Shown here: piece by piece, positions 1 to 6,899 of the stretch | How the letters are laid out: each line of letters opens with the position of its first letter | How positions within the stretch are numbered: position 1 is the first letter of the stretch | Source of the DNA: Pseudomonadota bacterium | GTDB taxonomy: Bacteria; Pseudomonadota; Gammaproteobacteria; Xanthomonadales; Xanthomonadaceae | Reading direction: 5' to 3' | Assembly (NCBI GenBank): GCA_023461075.1 | Contig: JAEWNY010000120.1 | Span: 1-35,461, forward strand | DNA length: 35,461 nucleotides | Position numbers and translations under genes: made by a program | Notes under the pieces: generated by a model | What the model saw: only the letters and a program-made list of their open reading frames with translations | Told to the model about the DNA's origin: nothing | The model's database searches: none

Positions 1-765
1 CATCGCCCAACCCACGCGCCAACCACAGGCACGATGCACCTTGGACAGCCCGCCGAATGACAGGCAGGGCAGGTCGCCGGCCAGCGGCGCGAGCGGCTGG
101 AATACCGCATCGTCGTACAGGATGTGGTCGTAGATCTCGTCGGCCATCAGCAGCAGCCGGTACTTGCGCGCGATCGCGACGATGCGCTCCAGCAAGTCAC
201 GCGGGTAGCTGGCGCCGGTCGGGTTGTTGGGATTGATCAGCACCAGCGCGCGGGTGCGCGAAGACACCAGCTTCTCGATTTCCTCCGGGTCGGGCAGGAA
301 GCCGTTCTCCGGGCGGCACTGGTAGTACACCGGGCGGCCATCGTTGAGGATGGTGGATGCGGACCACAGCGGGTAATCGGGAGAGGGCAGCAGCACTTCA
401 TCGCCGGGATTGAGCAGTGCGCGCAATGAAATGTCGATCAGCTCGCTGACGCCGTTGCCGACGAATACCCGCTCGGGCGAGGCGTTCGGGGTGCCGCGGG
501 CGCGATGGGATTCCGCGATGGCTTCCCTTGCATCCGGCAGGCCCTGCTGGTGGGTGTACGGATCAGTGTCGTGGATGTGGTCGGCGATCGCGCGCTGCAG
601 GTGCTCCGGCGCACGGAAACCGAATGCGCCGGGGTTGCCGATGTTGAGCTTAACCAGCGTCCGGCCCTGCACCTCCAGTTCGCGGGCCCGTCGTGCCAGT
701 TCGCCGCGGATTTCGTAACGGACTTCGGACAGGCGCAGGCGGGTCGACAGCGGAGGCGTGGTCAT
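1..765 (-). CDS. alaA: Alanine aminotransferase AlaA (PLP, fold type I), 3' end outside the window
   Basis: This reads as a pyridoxal-phosphate aminotransferase of the AlaA (YfbQ) type, which transfers amino groups between pyruvate/alanine and glutamate in the cytoplasm. The first 255 codons are present and the reading frame runs off position 1. Seen directly: an N-terminal 'RYEIRGEL' stretch and 'LKLNIGNP' as in E. coli AlaA, the substrate/cofactor loop NPNNPTG at residues 178-184, 'ADEIYD', and the Schiff-base lysine K242 in 'SFGGLSK'. The ATG at 765 gives an N-terminus that aligns with AlaA. It is transcribed divergently from rsgA across about 100 bp. Family membership is clear. AlaA rather than a close paralogue such as AspC-like or AlaC is inferred from remembered similarity. 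Confidence 0.88.
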   Translation of the reverse strand, partial: MTTPPLSTRLRLSEVRYEIRGELARRARELEVQGRTLVKLNIGNPGAFGFRAPEHLQRAIADHIHDTDPYTHQQGLPDAREAIAESHRARGTPNASPERVFVGNGVSELIDISLRALLNPGDEVLLPSPDYPLWSASTILNDGRPVYYQCRPENGFLPDPEEIEKLVSSRTRALVLINPNNPTGASYPRDLLERIVAIARKYRLLLMADEIYDHILYDDAVFQPLAPLAGDLPCLSFGGLSKVHRACGWRVGWAM

Positions 766-856
766 GGCGATGGTGAGGCAGAAACCGTGCGGCAGCGTAG
801 CGCAAACCACGCATTCATGCCGCCGGGCCAGCCATCCGTTGGCGGGCGTGGTTCAT

Positions 857-862
857 TAGAAT
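857..862 (+). promoter_or_regulatory. -10-like hexamer (TAGAAT) in front of rsgA
   Basis: TAGAAT lies 6 bases upstream of the ATG at 869, so a transcript starting about 7 bases downstream would begin at or next to that ATG, giving a leaderless message. No convincing -35 box is visible at the normal distance. The same hexamer occurs before maeB. This is a prediction from sequence only. Confidence 0.35.
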
Positions 863-868
863 CACCGC

Positions 869-895
869 ATGACCCCGACATCCCCGCTCGCTTGA
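869..895 (+). other. 8-codon leader ORF overlapping the rsgA start (or remnant of a frameshifted rsgA start)
   Basis: The ATG at 869 opens an 8-codon frame (MTPTSPLA) whose TGA at 893-895 overlaps the TTG at 892-894, the first plausible rsgA start, in a TTGA arrangement. It lies directly after a -10-like hexamer. It could be a small translated leader that couples to rsgA. Alternatively, one base is missing near 890-893 and this is the true N-terminus of RsgA, which would then read MTPTSPLA-x-NPDATTLVRIGWP. Confidence 0.3.
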
Positions 896-1989
896 ATCCG
901 GATGCCACCACCCTGGTGCGGATCGGCTGGCCCGCACGGGAGGCTTGGCCGGAGCGTTGGGAGGCGCTCATGGCGGAGCACCCGCAAGCGCGGCCCGCGC
1001 GCGTCACCGAGCAACATCGCACCCGCTACGTAGTGGCCGAACACGCCGAGGACGCACAATCGGCTGAATCGCTGCCCGAGTGGCAGCGTCCGCGCTGCGA
1101 TCCCAATGAGCGCGCGGCGGTCGGCGACTGGGTACTGGTCGAAGGCGATCCCGGCAAGCTGAAGATCGTCGCGCTGTTGCCGCGGCGCAGCGTTATCAAG
1201 CGCGGCGCCGCAGGCGAGCACTACAAACAGCAGTTGATCGCCGCCAATGTCGACACCGCCTTCGTGGTGACGGGGCTGGATGCCGATTTCAACCCGCGTC
1301 GCATCGAACGCTATCTCCTGCTGCTGCAGGGTGGCGGCGTGCAAACGGTGGTGGTGCTGACCAAGCTCGACATCGCCGTCGATGCGCCGAACGCGGTCGC
1401 GGCACTGGCGATGCTGGCCGAGCAGGGCGTGCCGGTGCGCAGCATCAATGCGCGTGATGCCGACAGCGTGGCCGCGCTGCAGCCGTGGCTGGGCGCCGGA
1501 CAGACCGTGGTGCTGGTCGGTTCCTCGGGTGCCGGGAAATCGACGCTGACCAATACCCTGCTCGGGATCGAGCGGATGAAGACCGGAGAGGTGCGCGAGC
1601 ACGATGCACGCGGCCGCCACACCACCACGCATCGAGCGTTGATCGCGCTGCCGCAGGGGGCGTGCCTGATCGACACGCCGGGCATGCGCGAGTTGAAGCC
1701 CACCGGCGAGGAGCAACTGGACGAAGCCGCCTTCGCCGACGTGCAGGCCTTGACCGAACACTGCCGCTTCCGCGACTGCCGGCACGAAAAAGAACCCGGT
1801 TGCGCGTTGTGTGCGGCGGTCGAGCGCGGCGATCTGGACCCCGGCCGTCTCGCCAATTACCTCAAGTTGCGCGACGAACTGGCCGCCGCGGCGGACACGC
1901 TGGCCACGCGCCAGGCGTCGAAAGCGAATGCACGGGTGCAGACAAAGGCCTTGCACAAGCGTCTGGACGACAAGTACGGTCGCCACTGA
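892..1989 (+). CDS. rsgA: Ribosome small-subunit-dependent GTPase RsgA
   Basis: RsgA is a circularly permuted GTPase that acts in late 30S ribosomal subunit maturation. About 365 residues are encoded. An N-terminal OB-fold region (roughly 40-115) contains 'ERAAVGDWVLVEG'. The permuted GTPase follows, with the G4 motif 'LTKLD' before the P-loop GSSGAGKST at 210-218 and then the G3-like DTPGMRE. A C-terminal zinc-binding motif C-x4-C-x-H-x5-C uses C291, C296, H298 and C304. All of these are diagnostic. The start is uncertain: no in-frame ATG lies near the expected N-terminus, so TTG 892 was chosen. The out-of-frame ATG at 869 raises the possibility of a one-base indel. The stop overlaps the next gene's ATG (TGATG), so the downstream genes are probably cotranscribed. 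Confidence 0.93.
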   Translation: MNPDATTLVRIGWPAREAWPERWEALMAEHPQARPARVTEQHRTRYVVAEHAEDAQSAESLPEWQRPRCDPNERAAVGDWVLVEGDPGKLKIVALLPRRSVIKRGAAGEHYKQQLIAANVDTAFVVTGLDADFNPRRIERYLLLLQGGGVQTVVVLTKLDIAVDAPNAVAALAMLAEQGVPVRSINARDADSVAALQPWLGAGQTVVLVGSSGAGKSTLTNTLLGIERMKTGEVREHDARGRHTTTHRALIALPQGACLIDTPGMRELKPTGEEQLDEAAFADVQALTEHCRFRDCRHEKEPGCALCAAVERGDLDPGRLANYLKLRDELAAAADTLATRQASKANARVQTKALHKRLDDKYGRH

Positions 1990-3251
1990 TGAGCGACGGC
2001 CACGACATCGAGCACCACGCCACGCTGGACGCGCGCATGGTCAAGGCGGCGCGAAGCTTGCGCATCCTCAGCCTGATGAGCTGGCCGGCCAGCTTCCAGC
2101 AGCCATTCCTGGAAAGCTGGCATGCGGGCAACCCGCAATTGCCGGTCGTCGAGTATCCCAGGCACGATTTTTCCGATGCGCGGCGCGAGTTGGCGGCGGT
2201 CGCCGAGGAGGCCGATCCCTCGCATCCACTCGGCATCTACCTGCGCGAATCCGCGCTCAGCTGGGAAACCGCCGCGCGGATGCTCGAAGCGCTCGGCACG
2301 GCGGAGGTGACGGAGCATTCGATCGCGCTGTACGGCCGGCCCGAGGAAAAGCTGCCCGGCGATGGCCCGACCACGCGCGAAGCCGCCCAGCACTTCATCG
2401 GCATTGCCGATGAACTTGACCACGAGTTGCTATCGCCGGCCGAGACCGTGCCGATCTCGGCGATCGCCCTGCAGTTGCAGCTGCAGCAGGCGCTCGATGA
2501 TTTCTTCGATGGGCGGGTCATCAACGTGGTGCTCGACCCGGAACTGATCGCCAAGGCCGCCGCCGGCGCGACTCGCATCCGCTTGCGGTCGAGTGCGATC
2601 CTCACCGACTACGACCGCGACCAGCTGTTGCAGCACGAAGCCTTCGTGCATTCGCTGACCGCATTGAACGGCCAGTTGCAGCCCGCGCTGAAGAGCATGG
2701 AGCTGCCCTCTCCGCGCACCACCGCGACGCAGGAGGGCCTGGCCACCTTCGCCGAGCAGATCACCGGCAGCACCGACATCGAACGGATGAAGCGCGTGTC
2801 CCTGCGCATCGAGGCGGTGGCGATGGCGCTGGAGGGCGCGGACTTCATCGACGTCTTCCGCTACTTCCATGAAACCGGCGGCCAGCGCGAGCCCGAGAGT
2901 TTCGCCTCCGCGCAACGCGTGTTCCGTGGCGTGCCGACCAGCGGTGGCGCCGCCTTCACCAAGGACACGGTCTACCTGCGCGGACTGGTCGGCGTGCATA
3001 CGTTCTTCCGCTGGTCGCTGCGCCAGGACCGCCTGCGGCTGTCGCGCTTCCTGTTCGCCGGCAAGATGACCATCGAGGACGTGCAGCGTTTCGAGCCGTT
3101 GTTCGATGCCGGCGTGCTGGCGCCCCCACGCTGGTTGCCGCGTTGGGCCGCGCGCGCCAATGGCCTGGCCGGCATGCTGGCGTTCTCGCTGTTCGCCAAC
3201 AAGATTCGCCTCGACCAGATCTCGGATCAATTGGTGCTACGCGATGTCTGA
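1989..3251 (+). CDS. QEGLA-motif protein (DUF1704 family), putative zinc metallocarboxypeptidase
   Basis: A 420-residue member of the DUF1704 family, often labelled 'flavohemoglobin expression-modulating QEGLA motif protein'. Seen directly: HExxxH as HEAFVH at residues 216-221 and the family QEGLA motif at 248-252, whose E249 would be the third metal ligand. The eukaryotic relatives MATCAP1/2 (KIAA0895L/KIAA0895) are HExxxH metallopeptidases that remove a C-terminal residue from tubulin, so a peptidase role is likely. The bacterial substrate is unknown. There is no signal peptide, so it is probably cytoplasmic. The ATG overlaps the rsgA stop by one base. The gene overlaps the following racemase by 8 bases, which points to translational coupling and a shared transcript. 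Family assignment is firm; activity is inferred. Confidence 0.85.
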   Translation: MSDGHDIEHHATLDARMVKAARSLRILSLMSWPASFQQPFLESWHAGNPQLPVVEYPRHDFSDARRELAAVAEEADPSHPLGIYLRESALSWETAARMLEALGTAEVTEHSIALYGRPEEKLPGDGPTTREAAQHFIGIADELDHELLSPAETVPISAIALQLQLQQALDDFFDGRVINVVLDPELIAKAAAGATRIRLRSSAILTDYDRDQLLQHEAFVHSLTALNGQLQPALKSMELPSPRTTATQEGLATFAEQITGSTDIERMKRVSLRIEAVAMALEGADFIDVFRYFHETGGQREPESFASAQRVFRGVPTSGGAAFTKDTVYLRGLVGVHTFFRWSLRQDRLRLSRFLFAGKMTIEDVQRFEPLFDAGVLAPPRWLPRWAARANGLAGMLAFSLFANKIRLDQISDQLVLRDV

Positions 3252-4491
3252 TGACGCCGAGTGTTCCCGCGATCGTCGTCGATTCGTCGCGGGATCGATG
3301 GGGTTGGTCGCGGGTTGCCTGCTGCCGACACGCGCGGCGCATGCGCAAGCGACGAGCCGTTCGGATGGTGCGAGTTTCGGGCTGGCGCCGAACGCATGGA
3401 TCGAAGTCGATCCGGATGTCGTCGACCACAACATCGGCCTGGTCAAGAACATGCTGAGCGACAACGCGCGCCTGTGCGCGGTGATGAAGGCGGATGCCTA
3501 CGGCTGCGGCATCGACCTGACCCTGCGCAACATCATGCGTGCCGGCATCGCCCATGTCGCCATCGCCGACAACATCGAAGCGATGCATGTGCGCGAGCAT
3601 GGCTACGACGGCCCGGTGATGCGTGTGCGCCCCGCGCTGCCCGATGAAATCGCCACGGCGGTGCCTTGTCGGGTGGAGGAACTCGTCGGCGACATCGATG
3701 CCGCGCGCACGATCGCGAGGATCGCCGGAGGTCGTTCGCAGGCACGCGTGCATCTGGCACTCAACGCCGGCGGGATGTCGCGCAATGGCCTGGACATGGG
3801 CAGTGCGCAGGGGCGCGAGGAAGCGCGTGCGCTGGTGGCGACGCCGGGCTTGCGCATCGTAGGCCTGATGACGCATTTCCCGATGGAGGAAGCCCCGGAT
3901 TGCCTGGCGATGCTGGCGGAGTTCAGGCGCGAATGCGAGTGGTTGTTCACCCACACCGCGTTGCGTCGCGAGGACGTGCTGCTGCACGCGGCCAACTCGT
4001 GGGCCACCCAGAACGTGCCGGAAACGCATCTGGACATGGTGCGCGTCGGTGGCGCGTTGTATGGCTATGGCAGTACGCCCAAGCCGCCGTTCAAGCATGC
4101 CATCGCGTTCAAGACCCGGGTGGCGTCGGTCAACGATTACCCGGCCGGCCAGACCGTCGGCTACGACCGCACCCATACGTTGAAACGCGATTCGTTGCTC
4201 GCCAATCTGCCGGTCGGCTATGCCGATGGCTATCGGCGAGCGTTTTCCAACAAGGGATACGTGCTGGTGCGTGGCCAGCGCGCACCCGTGGTCGGCCGCG
4301 TGTCGATGAACAACACGATGGTGGACGTCACCGACATCCCCGGCGTGGGTGAGGGCGATGAGGTCGTGTTGTTCGGCCGGCAGGGCGACGCGCAGATCAC
4401 CCAGAAGGAGGTCGAGGACATCACCGGCACGATCCTCGCCGACCAGTACACCGTCTGGGGCCAGGCCAACCCGAAAATCCTCAAGCGTTGA
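3244..4491 (+). CDS. bsr: Broad-specificity amino-acid racemase, periplasmic (Bsr type), Tat signal
   Basis: A PLP racemase of the alanine-racemase fold that interconverts L- and D-amino acids. It matches the periplasmic broad-spectrum racemase Bsr better than Alr. Seen directly: PLP lysine K82 in 'VMKADAYG', the second catalytic tyrosine Y307 in 'TVGYDRTH', 'HAANSWAT', 'DMVRVGGALYGYG', 'GYADGYRRAF' and the C-terminal 'YTVWGQANPKIL'. Residues 9-35 form an export signal with consecutive arginines at R11-R13 followed by a hydrophobic stretch and an AHA-Q cleavage site. This looks like a twin-arginine signal, in keeping with a cofactor-loaded exported enzyme. Length is 415 residues, usual for Bsr. 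It overlaps the QEGLA gene by 8 bases and converges on gltS. Known Bsr enzymes favour basic and neutral amino acids and act poorly on acidic ones. Confidence 0.88.
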   Translation: MSDDAECSRDRRRFVAGSMGLVAGCLLPTRAAHAQATSRSDGASFGLAPNAWIEVDPDVVDHNIGLVKNMLSDNARLCAVMKADAYGCGIDLTLRNIMRAGIAHVAIADNIEAMHVREHGYDGPVMRVRPALPDEIATAVPCRVEELVGDIDAARTIARIAGGRSQARVHLALNAGGMSRNGLDMGSAQGREEARALVATPGLRIVGLMTHFPMEEAPDCLAMLAEFRRECEWLFTHTALRREDVLLHAANSWATQNVPETHLDMVRVGGALYGYGSTPKPPFKHAIAFKTRVASVNDYPAGQTVGYDRTHTLKRDSLLANLPVGYADGYRRAFSNKGYVLVRGQRAPVVGRVSMNNTMVDVTDIPGVGEGDEVVLFGRQGDAQITQKEVEDITGTILADQYTVWGQANPKILKR

Positions 4492-4508
4492 GGTTTACTC
4501 GAGCCTCA
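4489..4508. terminator. Bidirectional hairpin formed by the two facing stop codons of bsr and gltS
   Basis: The arms TGAGG (4489-4493) and CCTCA (4504-4508) are exact inverted repeats and can be extended inward by a wobble and an A-T pair. The left arm contains the bsr TGA and the right arm contains the gltS TGA on the other strand. It has no T-tract, so efficient intrinsic termination is uncertain. Confidence 0.4.
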
Positions 4509-5717
4509 GTGGGGCCAGAAGTTGAGGAACCCGGTGATGATCAAGGCATTGGTGAAATCGATGAAGAACGCGCCGACCAGCGGCGCGACCATATAGGCGC
4601 GCGGCGCCGCGCCGAAGCGTTGCACCAGTTTGCGCATCACCGCCATCGCGTTGGCCGTGGTGCCGAGCATGAAGCCGATGAAGCCGCCACTCATCACCGC
4701 GCCGTCGTAGTCGCGTCCCATCAGGCGGTAGACCGGTCCGGCCACCAGCACCACCAGCAGCAGTTGCACGGCCAGGATCACCAGCAGCGGCAGCGCGAGC
4801 CCGGCCAGCTCCCACAATTTCAGGTTCATCAGCGCCACGGCGAGGAACAGCGCCAGACAGATGTTGCCGATCATGTCGGTGGTCTGCATCGACAGCCCGA
4901 ACCAGCCGGTGCGGTCATCGATGTTGCGCACCACGGCGCCGACGATCATCGCGCCGATGTAGGCCGGCAGGGTGATGCCGTGCGCCTTCAGCCAGCCGTC
5001 GATCATCGCGCCTATCCACAGCGCGACCAGCATCAGCACGATGCTCTTCAACGCCACGTGCTCGCGCTGGTGTTCGTCGAGCGGCACGATGGCGATGTCC
5101 TCGGACGGCGCGGCATCGGCCTCGCGCGCCATTGGTTTCGTGCCCGGCACCGGGAGCTTGGCGCGATCGATCAGGCGCGTCACCACCGGCCCGCCGATCA
5201 GTCCGCCCATCACGATGCCGGCCATCGCAGCGGCGACCGCGATCGAATCGGCGCCGCGCACGCCGGCCTGCTCGAACAGGGGCGCGAAGGCGAGGCCGGT
5301 CGCCGGCCCGCCGGTCAGCGTGGCCGAACCGGCCAGCACGCCGAACATCGGGTTGAGCCCGAACATCGATGCCACACCAATGCCAGCGAGGTTCTGCACC
5401 ACCGCAAACACGCTGCAGATCAACAGGAACAACGCGACCTGCGGCCCGCTCACTTTCAGCAGCGACAGGCTGGCGTTGAAGCCGACGCTGGTGAAGAAGG
5501 CGATCATCAGCGCCGATTGCAACGAGGTATCGAGCTGGAACAGCGTCGCGCCCTGGGTGTTCGCCGCCCAGGCCAGCAATGCAATGACCAGGCCGCCGAC
5601 CACCGACTCGGGAATGCTGTAGCGCTGAAGGACCGGTATCTTGCGGCAGAGGAAGTAGCCGAGCATCAGCACCACGCCGCCGAAAGCCAGCGTCTGCACG
5701 GGATCGAGTTTGATCAT
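4506..5717 (-). CDS. gltS: Sodium/glutamate symporter GltS
   Basis: GltS is an inner-membrane secondary transporter that takes up glutamate with sodium; the E. coli protein carries both L- and D-glutamate. The protein has 403 residues, close to the usual 401, and is made of about ten hydrophobic segments in two inverted halves. Each half carries a glycine-rich re-entrant loop: 'TLTGGPATGLAF' in the first and 'MLGTTANAMAV' in the second. A hydrophilic loop sits between the halves. The start MIKLDPVQTLAFGG was chosen because it matches the family N-terminus and has AAGGA 7 bases upstream. dgcN ends 19 bases upstream on the same strand, so the two form an operon. The tail faces bsr across 14 bases. 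Confidence 0.93.
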   Translation of the reverse strand: MIKLDPVQTLAFGGVVLMLGYFLCRKIPVLQRYSIPESVVGGLVIALLAWAANTQGATLFQLDTSLQSALMIAFFTSVGFNASLSLLKVSGPQVALFLLICSVFAVVQNLAGIGVASMFGLNPMFGVLAGSATLTGGPATGLAFAPLFEQAGVRGADSIAVAAAMAGIVMGGLIGGPVVTRLIDRAKLPVPGTKPMAREADAAPSEDIAIVPLDEHQREHVALKSIVLMLVALWIGAMIDGWLKAHGITLPAYIGAMIVGAVVRNIDDRTGWFGLSMQTTDMIGNICLALFLAVALMNLKLWELAGLALPLLVILAVQLLLVVLVAGPVYRLMGRDYDGAVMSGGFIGFMLGTTANAMAVMRKLVQRFGAAPRAYMVAPLVGAFFIDFTNALIITGFLNFWPH

Positions 5718-5736
5718 GGCGTGTCCTTGCGCGAAG

Positions 5737-6750
5737 TCATGGCGATGACAGCAGGCGATCGACGATGCGATCCACGCCCATCCGTACCGGGTCCTGGCAG
5801 GGCAGGCCGAAGCGGTCCTCGAAATCGGCGCAGGCGGCATCCGCCGCGACATCGTCCAGCTTCGAGGTATTGAGCGCGATGCCGACCGCCTGCGCACCGG
5901 GATTGGTCAGCCGCGCGGCCTCCAGGTTGCGCTGCAGGCATTCGCCGGGATCGGGCAGCGGATAGTGCGGCAGGCCGCGTATGTGCTTGCGGCCCGGCTC
6001 GTGGCAGAGCACCAGGGCGTCGGGTTGCGCGCCATGCAGCAGCCCCAGCGAAACGCCGGCGAACGAGGCATGGAACAGCGAGCCCTGGCCTTCGATCAGG
6101 TCCCAGCCGCCGTCGTGGCGATCGGGGGAAATCATCTCCACGGCGCCGGAGATGAAATCGGCGACCACGGCATCCAGCGGCACGCCGCCGCCGGCGATGA
6201 AGATGCCGGTCTGCCCGGTGGCGCGGAAATCGGCGGCCAAGCCACGCGCGCGCATCTCGCGTTCCAGCGCCAGCGTGGTGTACATCTTGCCGATCGAGCA
6301 ATCCGTACCGACCGCGAGCAGGCGCTTGCCGGAACGCTTGATGCCCTTGCCGATCGGCACCTCGGGCGGCTGTCGTGCATCGAAGAGGTGGCGAGCGTTG
6401 CGCGCGGCGGCTTCTACGATCGCCGGATGGGCGGTGAGCCGCTCGTGCAGGCCGCTGGCGACGTTCATGCCGGCATCCAGCGCGGCCACCACGTGCGCCA
6501 CCGTGTTCGCACCCATCACGCCGCCGGCATTGGCGACGCCGACGATCATCGTGCGTGCACCTGCGGCTACCGCATCGGAGAACCCCAGGTCCGGCAGGCC
6601 GACATCGCTGCGGCAGTCGACATCGCGGAACTGGCCGATGCACCACTCCGGTCGCCAATACGCCAGGCCCAGTGCGGTCTTGGCGGCGAGATCATCAGGC
6701 GCGTTGCCGATGTAGAGCAGGAAGGGCGGCGGCCAGCGCGGATCGGTCAT
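5737..6750 (-). CDS. dgcN: DUF1611 family protein, predicted D-glutamate N-acetyltransferase DgcN
   Basis: A 337-residue DUF1611 protein. The family member DgcN has been reported to N-acetylate D-glutamate in a catabolic route in which DgcA then racemises N-acetyl-D-glutamate. Seen directly: an N-terminal nucleotide-binding-like domain (to about residue 135), then a P-loop-like 'GTDCSIGKMYTT' with G148 and K155, 'GQTGIFIAGGGVPLDAV', 'IEGQGSLFH' and 'HEPGRKHIRG'. These are hallmark motifs of the family. It is the first gene of a pair with gltS, fitting the import of glutamate followed by modification. No dgcA (an enolase-superfamily epimerase) lies in the window. The start at 6750 removes a 23-codon upstream extension of low quality. 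The exact reaction here is inferred. Confidence 0.78.
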   Translation of the reverse strand: MTDPRWPPPFLLYIGNAPDDLAAKTALGLAYWRPEWCIGQFRDVDCRSDVGLPDLGFSDAVAAGARTMIVGVANAGGVMGANTVAHVVAALDAGMNVASGLHERLTAHPAIVEAAARNARHLFDARQPPEVPIGKGIKRSGKRLLAVGTDCSIGKMYTTLALEREMRARGLAADFRATGQTGIFIAGGGVPLDAVVADFISGAVEMISPDRHDGGWDLIEGQGSLFHASFAGVSLGLLHGAQPDALVLCHEPGRKHIRGLPHYPLPDPGECLQRNLEAARLTNPGAQAVGIALNTSKLDDVAADAACADFEDRFGLPCQDPVRMGVDRIVDRLLSSP

Positions 6751-6864
6751 GGGGCTCGGGCAAAAGGGGTGATGGAAGATGCGCCACGTTGCCCTGTCAT
6801 GCGACGGTGTGCAAGGCAATGCGTCTTCGAGGGCGCAACCTTCGGGTGGGAAACGCGCACAAGG

Positions 6865-6884
6865 TAGAATCGGTCAAGACCGAT
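6865..6884 (+). promoter_or_regulatory. maeB promoter -10 with overlapping 16-bp palindrome (putative operator)
   Basis: A -10-like TAGAAT at 6865-6870 runs into a perfect palindrome at 6869-6884: ATCGGTC, AA, GACCGAT. The palindrome covers the expected transcription start and ends just before the maeB start. It lies in the 149-bp divergent region between dgcN-gltS and maeB, so a regulator bound here could affect either side. No strong -35 is visible. Which protein binds is unknown. Confidence 0.45.
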
Positions 6885-6899
6885 GTGATGGATGCGCCG

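Noticed and set aside
4488..5873. 461-codon plus-strand frame opposite gltS
   Set aside because: It is a His/Gln/Arg-rich shadow of a clear membrane transporter.
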